From positions 36,931 to 100,930 of the forward strand of contig NZ_JADIKC010000011.1 in NCBI RefSeq assembly GCF_016905005.1: DNA of 64,000 nt, given 5' to 3'. Position 1 is the first letter of the stretch. Every line of letters begins with the position of its first letter. The notes below the pieces were generated by a model, which saw only the letters and a list, made by a program, of their open reading frames with translations, had not been told where the DNA came from and ran no database searches. The stretch comes from Dyella kyungheensis (GTDB lineage: Bacteria; Pseudomonadota; Gammaproteobacteria; Xanthomonadales; Rhodanobacteraceae). This document shows positions 9,185 to 18,709 of this stretch, one piece after another. The position numbers and the translations under genes are program-made.

Positions 9185-10218
9185 GGCGTCGGCACGCTCG
9201 TGTCGAGCAGGCCTTGTTCAATCAGCGACGCCCAGGTCGCAGCGGGAACCGTGGCACGCATGCGCGCCATGGCGTCGTCGACCTCGGACACGGAACGAAG
9301 CCCGCACACGACTTTCGTCACCGCCGGGTGCGCGAGCGGAAACTGCAATGCGGCCGCGCCGACGCTCGTGCCGGCTTGTGCACACAAGTCGTATAACTGT
9401 TGCGCGCGCTCCTTGATCGCCGGCGATGCCGGAGCGTAGTCATAGGTGTCGCCCGGTCCAGCGTCCGCGCCAAGCAGGCCGGAGTTATAGGGGCCGGCGA
9501 TCAGTACAGCCACGCCGTCCGCTTCGGCCCTCGCCATGACGGTTTTGCTGCGCGCCTGTTCGAACAGTGTGTAGCGGCCGGCCAGCATGATCGCGTCCAG
9601 GGGAAAACGATCCATCACTTCCAGGCAGACGGCCTCTTCGTTCACGCCCAGACCGATGCCGCCGACCACGCCCTGATCGCGCAATTCGGCCATGGCCGGC
9701 AGCGCTTCGTCGAGCGCCTGCTTCAAGACCTGCGGGTGACGCGCGCCATGGGTCAACTCGCCGATGTCGTGCAGCAACAGCAGGTCGATGCGGCCGGTGC
9801 GCAGCCGCCGGATGCTGCTCTCCAGGCTGCGCAGGATGCCGTCGCGGGTGTAATTGAAATAGGCGCGGCGACCGTCGACGGCGAAGCCGTCGCTGCGGTC
9901 CTTGCGGTCCTCGTCGATATCGATGAGCCGGCCGACCTTGGTGGACAGCGTATAGCTGGAGCGCTCGATGCCTTGCAGCGCATCGCCGATGCGCGTCTCG
10001 CTGAGGCCGTAGCCGTAATAGGGCGCGGTGTCGAAATGCCGGATGCCATGATGCCAGGCGTGCGCGATCGCCTCCCGCGCCGCCTCGTCACCCACGCCCG
10101 CATACAGATTGCCCGCCGGCGCGCCGCCGAAGGCGAGCGAGGCCAGCCGGGCATCGCTCCCGCCGGGCTGGACGGGTGAGATCTGCTGTTCGTGCTGAGC
10201 CGGCATCAAAACCCCCAA
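9181..10218 (-). CDS. Aldo-keto reductase, likely L-fucose (D-threo-aldose) 1-dehydrogenase
   Basis: The roughly 340-residue aldo/keto reductase has the catalytic tetrad Asp63, Tyr68 (FDTAPYYGYG), Lys94 (STKVG) and His150 (LLLLHDI), numbered from the TTG. It is expected to oxidise L-fucose to L-fuconolactone with NAD(P)+ as the first committed step. Two starts are possible: TTG 10218, with a perfect AGGAGG six bases upstream, or ATG 10206, with only a run of G before it. I chose the TTG because of the ribosome site, with moderate confidence. It is the promoter-proximal gene of the operon and is preceded by operator-like site C. Confidence 0.86.
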   Translation of the reverse strand: MGVLMPAQHEQQISPVQPGGSDARLASLAFGGAPAGNLYAGVGDEAAREAIAHAWHHGIRHFDTAPYYGYGLSETRIGDALQGIERSSYTLSTKVGRLIDIDEDRKDRSDGFAVDGRRAYFNYTRDGILRSLESSIRRLRTGRIDLLLLHDIGELTHGARHPQVLKQALDEALPAMAELRDQGVVGGIGLGVNEEAVCLEVMDRFPLDAIMLAGRYTLFEQARSKTVMARAEADGVAVLIAGPYNSGLLGADAGPGDTYDYAPASPAIKERAQQLYDLCAQAGTSVGAAALQFPLAHPAVTKVVCGLRSVSEVDDAMARMRATVPAATWASLIEQGLLDTSVPTP

Positions 10219-10522
10219 AACCCGCCTCCTGCAAGGCCGGAACGCTGCGCCACCGGGCGCCGGCCACCCGGGTGGCGGCGCCTTTTGGGCATCTTACTAC
10301 TTGTGCACAGATAAAAACTAGGTTTATATGTGAGCGGAGGGCGGGCTGGCTTACGCCAAGCCGACGCGCTGAGCGTCGCGTTTGGCCTTCCATCGAGCAG
10401 ATAGCCGTTCGCCGCGTTCGCCAACGAAGGTTGGTGGTAGTGCATGCACAGCATCGGGGTAGGTGATGGCGCCGTTATCGGATAAGGGGATCGAACCCCC
10501 GCATAGGGATCGCCTGCAGGAC
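10219..10522. other. Intergenic region between fucose operon and glucokinase
   Basis: This 304-bp gap must hold the promoters of two divergent genes. It contains palindrome C (10311-10329). At 10475-10510, read on the minus strand, there is a GGGGG-TTCGATC-CCCTT sequence like a tRNA T-arm. An in-frame extension of the glucokinase gene reaches ATG 10466 but translates the T-arm-like sequence. No convincing separate gene is present. Confidence 0.5.
10311..10329. promoter_or_regulatory. Operator-like palindrome C before the fucose operon
   Basis: Arms ATAAAAAC and GTTTATAT pair at seven of eight positions around a 3-nt centre (TAG). The half-sites match those of sites A and B (ATATRAAC / GTTYATAT), but the distance between them is 2 nt shorter. 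It lies about 95 bp upstream of the fucose dehydrogenase start. Confidence 0.4.
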
Positions 10523-11527
10523 ATGGGCGCGCCGATCATCGCCGGCACCCTGGGCAGGCAATCCCGCCCGGTGTCGCCCTTCCTGGCCGCGGACGTCGGC
10601 GGCACGCATGCACGCATCGGGCTGGTCGTGCCCGACGTCGCCACGGGCCAGCCGGACATCGTCTTCTACAAGGTCTATCGCTGCGCCGAGCACGCCTCGC
10701 TGGCGGAGATTCTTTGCAGCTTCTGTCGCGATCACAGCGTGCATCCCGACGCGCTGGTGCTGGCGTGCGCAGGATTCGTCGAGCATGGCGTGGTGATCAA
10801 CGAGAGCCTGGCCTGGCCAGTGTTGCTCGACCGCCTGCGCATCGAAGGCGGCTTTGCTTCCATCGACGTACTCAACGACTTCGAGGCATTCGCGCACGCC
10901 GTCGGCCATTTCGGCGAGGAGAACAGCACTCTCATCGTGGATGGTGTCGCCAATCCCGACGGCCCGGTGGCCGTGGTCGGTCCCGGCACCGGTCTCGGCG
11001 CCGCACTCTGGCTGCCGGGCCGGCCGGCTCGCGTGCTGCATACCGAAGCAGGACATATGGAGCTGGCCGCACGCCCCGGCATCGAGCAGACCATCCGCGC
11101 GCAGTTGGGACCGGTCGACGGCTACGTGCCTTACGACCGCGTACTCAGCGGACCTGGCCTGCTGCGTCTCTATCGCGCGCTCGCCGCCGTGCAGGGTGTG
11201 CCTGCGACGTTTGCCGATCCCGGCGAGATCACCGCCATGGCATTGGCCGGCATGGACGCGCTCGCCACGCAGACGGTCGATCAATTCTGCCGCTGGCTGG
11301 GCGCGTTCTGCGGCGATGTGGCGATTGCCTTCAATGCGAGCGGCGGCGTTTGCCTGGCAGGCGGTTTTCTCGCGCGCATCACCAGCATCCTGCGCTCCGG
11401 TCCATTTACCGAGCGCTTCCTGGACAAGGGCGTGATGCGTTCGTTCTTGAACAGTACGCCCGTGTTCGTGGTCGAGCATGGGCAATTGGGCGTGCAGGGC
11501 GCCGCGAACTGGCGACTGGCTCGCTGA
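10523..11527 (+). CDS. glk: Glucokinase (PF02685 type)
   Basis: The 334-residue cytoplasmic kinase phosphorylates glucose with ATP. The N-terminal phosphate-binding loop AADVGGTHARIGLV, the sugar-binding LNDFEAFAHA and the adenosine motif VVGPGTGLGAALW are all in family order, and GGVCLAGGF follows near the C terminus. ATG 10523 gives the normal family length. An alternative ATG 10466 has a better ribosome site (GGGG six bases away) but adds 19 residues that read a tRNA-like sequence. The gene begins the plus-strand glycosidase run and would channel glucose, or a similar hexose released by the GH enzymes, into central metabolism. Confidence 0.85.
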   Translation: MGAPIIAGTLGRQSRPVSPFLAADVGGTHARIGLVVPDVATGQPDIVFYKVYRCAEHASLAEILCSFCRDHSVHPDALVLACAGFVEHGVVINESLAWPVLLDRLRIEGGFASIDVLNDFEAFAHAVGHFGEENSTLIVDGVANPDGPVAVVGPGTGLGAALWLPGRPARVLHTEAGHMELAARPGIEQTIRAQLGPVDGYVPYDRVLSGPGLLRLYRALAAVQGVPATFADPGEITAMALAGMDALATQTVDQFCRWLGAFCGDVAIAFNASGGVCLAGGFLARITSILRSGPFTERFLDKGVMRSFLNSTPVFVVEHGQLGVQGAANWRLAR

Positions 11528-11574
11528 CACGGGTTTCTTCCGCCGGGTTCATGCCGGTGTAGCAGGGGCAGGGA

Positions 11575-13716
11575 ATGAAGTTGACGTTGCGTCACGCGCT
11601 AGCGCTGCTGTCGTCGATGTTGCTGTGGTCGATGGCAGGCCATGCGCAGGTGCGCATCGACATGGATCACGACTGGCGCTTCCGCACCGATGCGACCGAC
11701 GCAGGCATCGCGGCCGACTGGCCCCGAGCCACGCCGGCGGAAACGCGACTGGTCGACGTGCCGCACACCTGGAACATCGGCAAGGACGACGACTACGAAG
11801 GCGTCGCCTGGTATTTCAAAAGCTTCACGGTGCCGGCGTCGATGCTGGCGTCCCATGTCGAATTGCATTTCGGCGCCACCTTCTACCGCAGCCGCGTCTG
11901 GGTCAACGGTACCGAAGTCGGCGGGCACGAAGGCGGACATACGGCTTACGCCCTGGATATCGGCCGGCAACTTCGCGCCGGGGAAAACCGCATCGCCGTG
12001 CGCCTGGACAACCGTCCCGGCGAGGCCACCATTCCCGGCTACGCGATGCGGCAGCTGGCCAGCGGCAGCGTCTGGTACGACTGGTGGCATTACGGCGGCA
12101 TCGTGCGCGACGTGTGGCTCACCGTCTCGGACCACGCGCTGATCCGGCGGCAACGCATCGCCAGCAAGCTTGGCGGCGATGCGGCCAGCGTCAGCAGCCA
12201 GGTGTTCGTCGAGAACGTCGATGGCGCCGACGGCAGCTATAGCGTGACCGCGAGCATCGTCGATCCCGACGGCAAGACGGTGGCGCAGGCGCAGCAGAAC
12301 GTCTCGGCCAAGGCAGGACAAGCCGCCACGGCGACGCTGGCGGTGACGCTGCCGCATCCCCAATTGTGGAACGTCGGCGACGCACGGCTGTATCAATGGG
12401 TGACGGAGCTGCATGCCGCCGACGGCAGCGTGCTCGACTCGCGCAGCGATACGTTCGGGCTGCGCGACATCGCCATTCGCGACCGCCGCCTTTACGTCAA
12501 CGGCAAACCGGTGCGGCTGAGCGGCGTCAGCCGTCACGAGGATTCGCCGTGGGAAGGATTGGCGGAATCGGCGGGAACGATACGCCGCGACTGGTCCGAC
12601 ATGGCGGCCCTGCATACGACACTGACGCGGCCTGTGCACTATCCGCAGAACGATGAGGTGCTCGATTTCGCCGACCGCCACGGCATCCTGCTGGTACCGG
12701 AAATCCCGGTCTGGCAGTTCAGCGAGGCGCAACTGAAGAACCCCAGGTTGCTCGCGCTGGCCAAGCACATGATGCGCGAGATGATCGAGCAGGACGGCAA
12801 TCACGCCAGCATCTTCGCCTGGAGCGTGTGCAACGAGAGCGATGCCTCCTTGCCCGGCGGCCGTGCTTATGTGGACGCCATGGCGGCGCTTATCCGCGAT
12901 ATCGACCCGGGCCGCTATGTGACCTATGCCGATGCCGATATCAGCAGCAAGCCATGGAAAGAGGCGCCGGTGATGCACGACGTCGACTTCATCATGGCCA
13001 ACGCCTATTTCGGTTCGTGGAGCGGCTCGGGCAACGACGTGGAAGCGTGGCTGGATTTTGTCGACCGCACCTATCCCGACAAGATGGTGATCATTTCCGA
13101 GTTCGGCTATCCCGGCGTTTTCTCGCATGACAGCGTGTCTGCCGACAAGGCGCGTTCCGACAACCTGCTCCAGCAGATGGACGCGTTCCAGAAGCGGAGC
13201 TTCATTGCCGGCGCGATCTTCTGGACGTATCAGGACTACAAGTCCCATCGCAATCTGTGGCCTGGCCAGACCGAAGGCTATGTCGATCATGGCCTGGTCG
13301 ACGAGAACCGCCAGCGCAGGCCGTCGTACGGCATCTACGAAGCACGCAACCAGGCGTTGTCGGTAACGACGCAATGGCGGGTCGATGCAGGCGGACTGCG
13401 CGGATTCCAGGCCACGGTGAGCGGCTATCCGGCCACCCATCTGCCTTCCTATCCGATGCTTGGCTATGTGGCGCACTGGCGCGCCATCGATGACCGTGGC
13501 CAGGAACTTGCCCACGGTGACGAAGCGCTGCGCGACCTGTCGCAACCTATCCGCTTCGAGGGCGCGTGGCAGGCCGCAGGCAAGGGCGCCGCCGTGCATC
13601 TTGCCGTGGATGTGACCCGGCCCGACGGTGTGCGAGCCGGTGGCGTGGTCAGCGATTATCACCCGTTGAATATCGGCAGCGACCCCTTCCTTCCGAACAA
13701 GGACGAGCAACCATGA
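11575..13716 (+). CDS. Glycoside hydrolase family 2 enzyme (beta-galactosidase/glucuronidase/mannosidase-like), secreted
   Basis: The 713-residue protein starts with a signal peptide (cut after GHAQ, near residue 25). The GH2 order follows: sugar-binding jelly roll (DVPHTWNIGKDDDYEGVAWY), immunoglobulin-like domain, then TIM barrel. The acid/base is Glu421 in AWSVCNES and the nucleophile Glu509 in IISEFGYPG. GH2 members remove terminal beta-galactose, beta-mannose or beta-glucuronate; the sequence alone does not choose, but beta-galactosidase fits a fucosylated glycan. It starts after GGGA at 11571 and overlaps the next fucosidase by ATGA, so the enzymes are translated together. Confidence 0.88.
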   Translation: MKLTLRHALALLSSMLLWSMAGHAQVRIDMDHDWRFRTDATDAGIAADWPRATPAETRLVDVPHTWNIGKDDDYEGVAWYFKSFTVPASMLASHVELHFGATFYRSRVWVNGTEVGGHEGGHTAYALDIGRQLRAGENRIAVRLDNRPGEATIPGYAMRQLASGSVWYDWWHYGGIVRDVWLTVSDHALIRRQRIASKLGGDAASVSSQVFVENVDGADGSYSVTASIVDPDGKTVAQAQQNVSAKAGQAATATLAVTLPHPQLWNVGDARLYQWVTELHAADGSVLDSRSDTFGLRDIAIRDRRLYVNGKPVRLSGVSRHEDSPWEGLAESAGTIRRDWSDMAALHTTLTRPVHYPQNDEVLDFADRHGILLVPEIPVWQFSEAQLKNPRLLALAKHMMREMIEQDGNHASIFAWSVCNESDASLPGGRAYVDAMAALIRDIDPGRYVTYADADISSKPWKEAPVMHDVDFIMANAYFGSWSGSGNDVEAWLDFVDRTYPDKMVIISEFGYPGVFSHDSVSADKARSDNLLQQMDAFQKRSFIAGAIFWTYQDYKSHRNLWPGQTEGYVDHGLVDENRQRRPSYGIYEARNQALSVTTQWRVDAGGLRGFQATVSGYPATHLPSYPMLGYVAHWRAIDDRGQELAHGDEALRDLSQPIRFEGAWQAAGKGAAVHLAVDVTRPDGVRAGGVVSDYHPLNIGSDPFLPNKDEQP

Positions 13717-15341
13717 TGAAACCGGTCGCGCATGGTGCGCTCGCCGCGGGCTGGCTGCTATGCGCCTCTGCGTGGGCGCAATCGCCCACGGCGCCTACCG
13801 CGGATACCTTGTCGCCCGCGGCGCAGGATCAGGCATGGCAGCAGGCCAGCGCCAAGTTCGCGCCGCAACGAAAGGCGATCCTCGATCGCGTGGCCAAGGC
13901 CGCAGGCGAGGGGCCGTTCCGCAGCGACTGGGCTTCGCTACAGACATACCGCTCGCCCGCCTGGTACGACGATGCCAAGTTCGGCATCTTCATCCACTGG
14001 GGTGTCTATTCGGTGCCCGCATTCGGCAGCGAGTGGTACTCGCGCAACATGTACCAGCAGGGGACGAAGGAGTTCGCCCACCACGTGGCCACGTACGGGC
14101 CGCAGTCGACGTTCGGCTACAAGGATTTCGTGCCGATGTTCAAGGCCGAGCACTTCGACCCGAAGGCCTGGGCGCAGTTGTTCCATGAAGCCGGCGCGCG
14201 TTACGTGGTGCCGGTAGCGGAACACCACGATGGCTTCGCCATGTACGACTCGGCACTGTCGGACTGGACGGCGGTCAAGAAGGGCCCGAAGCGCGACGTG
14301 ATCGGCGAGCTGGAACACGCCGTGCGAGGGGAGGGCATGCGCTTTGGCGTGTCGTCGCATCGCGCCGAGCACGATTGGTTCTTCGACGGCGGCCGCGCTT
14401 TCGATTCGGACGTCAACGATCCGCGCAATGCGGAACTGTATGGCCCGGCCGTTGCGCATCTCAGCAAGGAAGACGAGAACCTGGCCCAGGACTGGACCTA
14501 CGTCTCCCAGGCCTGGCTGGACGACTGGCTCGCGCGCACCGCCGAGCTGGCCGACAGATACCATCCGGACCTGATCTACTTCGACTGGTGGATCGGCCAC
14601 CCGAGCTTCCGCACCACGCTGCCGACGCTGCTGTCGTACTACTACAACGAAGGCGCAAAACGCGACGGCGTGGTGGTGAATTACAAGCTGGGCGATTTCG
14701 CCGATGGTGCCGGCACGCTGGATATCGAGCGCGGACAGCTGAAGGGCATTCACGCCGCGCATTGGCAAACCGACACCTCAATCAGCAACGATTCCTGGGG
14801 CTACATCGAGCACGACACGTACAAGTCGCCCACCTTCATCATCCATTTGCTGGTGGATGTGGTCAGCAAGAACGGCAACCTGATGCTCAATGTCGGGCCG
14901 CGGGCCGATGGCACCATTCCTGATGGCGCGCAGGACACGCTGCGCAGCATCGGCCGCTGGCTGAAGGCGAACGGCGAGGCGATCTATGGCAGCAAGCCAT
15001 GGCGCACCTTTGGCGAAGGCCCCACCGACGTGGTCAGCGGCACGTTCCAGGACACCAAGACCAAGCCCTATACCGCCGATGATTTCCGCTTCACCACCGG
15101 CCACGGCAAGCTCTACGCGATCGAGCTGGACTGGCCGGGCAACGCCCAGGCCACCATCCATGCGATCAAGCCGGAAGACAAGGTCATCCGCGTCGAGTCC
15201 GTGGCCGACAACCGCACCATCCCGTTCTCCCAGGATGCTGGCGGCCTGCATCTTCGCCTTCCTCCCCGACCGATAGGCAGCGATGCCTACGCCTATCGGA
15301 TCACCTTCTCCACCCCCAACTCACTTAAGGCTGCGCCATGA
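13713..15341 (+). CDS. Alpha-L-fucosidase, GH29 (group A-like), secreted
   Basis: The 542-residue protein has a signal peptide ending near WAQS. GH29 landmarks are in order: KFGIFIHWGVYSVPAF, PVAEHHDGFAMYDS, then DLIYFDWWIG with the nucleophile Asp291. The barrel is followed by a beta-sandwich domain that ends LPPRPIGSDAYAYRITF. It hydrolyses terminal alpha-L-fucosyl residues, feeding the fucose pathway upstream. It begins inside the stop codon of the GH2 gene and its own stop overlaps the GH18-like gene, so three genes are chained by 4-nt overlaps. It is closely related to the fucosidase at 27450-29120, probably a paralogue from duplication. Confidence 0.93.
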   Translation: MMKPVAHGALAAGWLLCASAWAQSPTAPTADTLSPAAQDQAWQQASAKFAPQRKAILDRVAKAAGEGPFRSDWASLQTYRSPAWYDDAKFGIFIHWGVYSVPAFGSEWYSRNMYQQGTKEFAHHVATYGPQSTFGYKDFVPMFKAEHFDPKAWAQLFHEAGARYVVPVAEHHDGFAMYDSALSDWTAVKKGPKRDVIGELEHAVRGEGMRFGVSSHRAEHDWFFDGGRAFDSDVNDPRNAELYGPAVAHLSKEDENLAQDWTYVSQAWLDDWLARTAELADRYHPDLIYFDWWIGHPSFRTTLPTLLSYYYNEGAKRDGVVVNYKLGDFADGAGTLDIERGQLKGIHAAHWQTDTSISNDSWGYIEHDTYKSPTFIIHLLVDVVSKNGNLMLNVGPRADGTIPDGAQDTLRSIGRWLKANGEAIYGSKPWRTFGEGPTDVVSGTFQDTKTKPYTADDFRFTTGHGKLYAIELDWPGNAQATIHAIKPEDKVIRVESVADNRTIPFSQDAGGLHLRLPPRPIGSDAYAYRITFSTPNSLKAAP

Positions 15342-16396
15342 AACGATGGTTGTCCCTGGCCGTTTCGCTGTGTCTTGCTTGTGCGTCGACCGGCGCGTTT
15401 GCGAAAGCACCCACCGCGCTGTTCTACATGATCGAAATACAGAAATCGATCAACTCGTTCGAGGCGCACGTCGACAAGGTCGACCTGCTGGTGCCCACCT
15501 GGTTCGGCGTGGACGGGAACGGCCTGGTGTCCGGTTCGCCCAATCTCTACGTGCTCAAACTGGCCAAGGCGCATCGCGTGCCGGTGATGCCGATCATCTC
15601 CGCCGGCGGCGACCGCAAGAAGTTCCACGATCTGCTGGTCAACGAAACCGCCAAGAAGGCGATGATCGAGGGCATGCTCGAGCAGGCGAAACTTTACGGG
15701 TTCGTCGGCTTCCAGTTCGATTTCGAGAACATTGCCTGGACCGACCGCGACGCACTCACCTTGCTGACCCAGCAGACCGCCACGGCGCTGCACAAGCATG
15801 GCCTGAAGCTGTCCATGGCGGTGGTGCCGAACGCGCCGGGTTACGCGGGCCGCGGCCCCTTCGCCAAATGGATCTGGGAATACTGGAAAGGTGCGTACGA
15901 TCTCAAGGCGCTGGGACAGGCGCTGGATCTGGTCTGCCTGATGACGTACGACCAGCACACCCGCTGGACCACGCCGGGCCCGGTGGCGGGCATGCCATGG
16001 GTGATGGCAAACCTGGAATACGCCTTGAAGGTGGTGCCGAAGGAGAAGCTCTCGCTGGGCATCGGCCTGTACGGCTACCACTGGTTTGCCGGCGATCCGG
16101 TGGGCGCGGACGGCAAGGAGAGTTCGAACATTTCCGCGCAGTACATCGACGCGGATGAATCGTTCCCGCTGGCCAAGCAGTTCAATGCCACCATGCAGTG
16201 GGATCCGGTGGAGCATGAATCGTGGTTCTACTTCTATCGCGACCAGATGCGCGAATGGGTGTTCCTGCCCGATGCGCATGCGTTCCGTGATCGCTACGAC
16301 GTGGTCAAGCAATATGGTCTGGAGGGCTTCTGCGCCTGGGTGATCGGTGCGGAAGATCCCAAGATCTGGGAGGGGCTGCCCGATGCGGTGCGCTAA
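15338..16396 (+). CDS. GH18-family glycosidase (chitinase / endo-beta-N-acetylglucosaminidase-like), secreted
   Basis: The 352-residue protein has a signal peptide (cut after GAFA). The beta4 motif of GH18 is recognisable as GFQFDFENI, with Asp128 and the proton donor Glu130 in place of the usual DxxDxDxE. Later the LVCLMTYDQH strand supplies the Met-Tyr pair, and the barrel closes with GFCAWVIGAEDPKIW, the Trp of the last strand. GH18 enzymes cut beta-1,4 bonds next to N-acetylglucosamine in chitin or in the chitobiose core of N-glycans. With GH20 directly downstream and fucosidases around it, an N-glycan core role is likely. ATGA overlaps on the upstream side and a 14-nt overlap with the GH20 gene show coupling. 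Confidence 0.82.
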   Translation: MKRWLSLAVSLCLACASTGAFAKAPTALFYMIEIQKSINSFEAHVDKVDLLVPTWFGVDGNGLVSGSPNLYVLKLAKAHRVPVMPIISAGGDRKKFHDLLVNETAKKAMIEGMLEQAKLYGFVGFQFDFENIAWTDRDALTLLTQQTATALHKHGLKLSMAVVPNAPGYAGRGPFAKWIWEYWKGAYDLKALGQALDLVCLMTYDQHTRWTTPGPVAGMPWVMANLEYALKVVPKEKLSLGIGLYGYHWFAGDPVGADGKESSNISAQYIDADESFPLAKQFNATMQWDPVEHESWFYFYRDQMREWVFLPDAHAFRDRYDVVKQYGLEGFCAWVIGAEDPKIWEGLPDAVR

Positions 16397-18692
16397 GCGC
16401 GGGTTGAAGACGCCGATCGCCCTGGCGTGCCTGTTGGGGCTTGCGGTCGACGCGCATGCGATGGACACGCCGCCGATCATTCCGCTCCCCGCGCAGGTCA
16501 GCATGGCGCAGGGAAGTTATGCCGTCAGTGCCGCCGCCGTCATCCATGTCGCGCCGGGCGATCGCGCGGCTTCCGATGCTGCCCATTACCTGGCGGACCT
16601 GCTGGTGCGAACGCGCGGGCTTTCGCTGCCGGTGATCGAGGATGCAACGGCCACGAGCCGCGACGGCATCGTCATCTGCAGTGATGCGGCGGCCAGTGTC
16701 GCGCAGCCGGAAGGCTACGTGCTCGATGTCGACGCAAAGGGCATGCGCATCGCTGCACGGGATGCGGCAGGACTGTTCTACGGTGCGGTCAGCGCGTGGC
16801 AGCTGATGACACCCGATGCGGCCAAGGGCGCCGTCTCGGTGCCATCGATGCACATCGCCGACTGGCCGAGATTCGGCTGGCGAGGCCTGATGCTCGACTC
16901 GGCGCGGCATTTCCAGCAACCGGCAGAGATCAAGCAACTGCTCGACGCGATGGCGCAGCACAAGCTCAACGTCTTCCATTGGCATCTCACCGATGACCAG
17001 GGATGGCGCCTGGAAATCCGTCGCTATCCCAAGCTCACGCAGATCGGCGCATGGCGCCGGCCGCCGGGCGATGGCGACACGAAGTACGGCGGTTACTACA
17101 CGCAGGCGGAGGTGAAGGACATCGTTGCCTACGCCACCGCCCGCCACATTACCGTGGTGCCGGAAATCGACATGCCGGGCCATGCGCAAGCCGCCGTGGC
17201 TGCCTATCCGGATATCGGCGTCACCGGCGCGCAACCGCCTGTGTCGATCGACTGGGGCGTCAATCCCTACCTGTTCAACGTCGACGACCACACCATCGAC
17301 TTCCTGCACAACGTGCTGGACGAGGTGATGGAACTGTTTCCGTCGACCTTCATCCACGTGGGCGGCGACGAAGCGATCAAGGACCAGTGGCAGGCATCGG
17401 CCGCGGTGCAGGCGCGCATGCACGCGCTGGGCATCAAGGACGAGAAGGCGCTGCAGAGCTGGTTCATCGAACGCATGGGGCAATACCTGGCGCAGCATGG
17501 ACGCCGCCTGATCGGCTGGGACGAGATCCTCGAAGGCGGCGTGCCGCCGTCTGCCTCGGTGATGTCCTGGCGCGGTACGCAAGGCGCCATCGATGCGGCG
17601 CGGCTGGGTCACGACGTGGTGTTGTCGCCCGCACCGACGCTGTACTTCGACAACCTGCAAAGCCATGGCGACGACGAGCCCACCGGGCGATTGGGCGTGC
17701 AGACGCTTGCCACCGTTTACAAGTTCGAAGCCGTATCGTCGGAGCTGACTTCCGAGCAGGCGAAACATGTGCTTGGTGCGCAGGCCAACATCTGGACCGA
17801 GTACCTCACCGCACCCTGGCAGATCCAGCATGCGGCCTTTCCGCGCCTGGACGCCCTCGCCGAAGCGGCCTGGACACCCGCGAACGAGCGTCACTTCGAC
17901 GACTTCATCGCGCGGCTTCCTGCGCAATTCGATCGTTACCAGAAAATGGGCATCGACTATGCCGACAGCGCGTTCGCGGTCGACATGCGTGGGCAAAGAA
18001 CCGACGGCAAAGTCACCGTGACGCTTGCCGCGCAGGAATCCTCCGCCATCATCCGCTACACCACGGACGGAACCTTGCCGGTGGCGAGTTCGCCCATCTA
18101 TGGCAAACCGATCGAGGCTGCGCTGCCGGTTACCATCAGCGCGACGAGCTTTGCCGGCGATGGATCGCCTCTTGCGCGCGTCCGCACGCAGCGCTTCGAT
18201 GCGCAGACGCTTGCCAGCTACGACGGCAATGCACTCCAGGCCTGCCCGAAAGGCGACCTCGGCCTGCGTGTGCCCTTGCTGCCCGACGCCACTTCGCCCG
18301 CGCCGGTCTACAACGTGGACCTGATGAACAGTTGCTGGCGCGTGACGAATGTGCCGCTGGACGGTGCCGTCACCATGGTGATCGATGGCGCGTGGCTGGC
18401 CCGCAATTACGGCCTGGCGCATGACGCATCGAAGGTGAAGGTGCGAGCATCGCGCACGCCCGCCGGCGAGTTCGAGGTTCATCTCGATACATGCAGTGGC
18501 CCATTGGCGGCCAGCATGCCGCTGCCCACGGATGCATTGCCCGGCAGGACCTACCGGGTGACGGCTCCCTTGGCGGCGCACGGAGGTACGCACGATCTGT
18601 GCATCCTGTCGACGGCGCCGGTGCGTGGATCGTTGTCGGGCGTCAGCCGCGTATCGTTCAACTCGTCTGCGTCGCGTCGCGCAACGCCGTGA
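16383..18692 (+). CDS. Beta-N-acetylhexosaminidase, GH20, secreted
   Basis: The 769-residue protein has a signal peptide (VDAHA at 22-26). The order is a GH20b N-terminal domain (IIPLPAQVSMAQGSY), the catalytic barrel opening with RFGWRGLMLDSARHF, the catalytic pair Asp329-Glu330 in HVGGDEAIKDQW, and a C-terminal chitobiase/HEX_C domain (IIRYTTDGTLP). About 150 further residues form an extra beta domain. It removes terminal beta-GlcNAc or GalNAc in a substrate-assisted mechanism. ATG 16383 overlaps the GH18 gene by 14 nt and gives a proper signal peptide; a longer GTG frame from 16347 does not. Confidence 0.92.
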   Translation: MRCAKRGLKTPIALACLLGLAVDAHAMDTPPIIPLPAQVSMAQGSYAVSAAAVIHVAPGDRAASDAAHYLADLLVRTRGLSLPVIEDATATSRDGIVICSDAAASVAQPEGYVLDVDAKGMRIAARDAAGLFYGAVSAWQLMTPDAAKGAVSVPSMHIADWPRFGWRGLMLDSARHFQQPAEIKQLLDAMAQHKLNVFHWHLTDDQGWRLEIRRYPKLTQIGAWRRPPGDGDTKYGGYYTQAEVKDIVAYATARHITVVPEIDMPGHAQAAVAAYPDIGVTGAQPPVSIDWGVNPYLFNVDDHTIDFLHNVLDEVMELFPSTFIHVGGDEAIKDQWQASAAVQARMHALGIKDEKALQSWFIERMGQYLAQHGRRLIGWDEILEGGVPPSASVMSWRGTQGAIDAARLGHDVVLSPAPTLYFDNLQSHGDDEPTGRLGVQTLATVYKFEAVSSELTSEQAKHVLGAQANIWTEYLTAPWQIQHAAFPRLDALAEAAWTPANERHFDDFIARLPAQFDRYQKMGIDYADSAFAVDMRGQRTDGKVTVTLAAQESSAIIRYTTDGTLPVASSPIYGKPIEAALPVTISATSFAGDGSPLARVRTQRFDAQTLASYDGNALQACPKGDLGLRVPLLPDATSPAPVYNVDLMNSCWRVTNVPLDGAVTMVIDGAWLARNYGLAHDASKVKVRASRTPAGEFEVHLDTCSGPLAASMPLPTDALPGRTYRVTAPLAAHGGTHDLCILSTAPVRGSLSGVSRVSFNSSASRRATP

Positions 18693-18709
18693 CCTGTCGG
18701 GGCGCGCAC

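Noticed and set aside
10475..10545. Intact tRNA gene on the minus strand
   Set aside because: Only a T-arm-like stem-loop is present; no anticodon arm, D arm or pairing 5' acceptor strand could be found.
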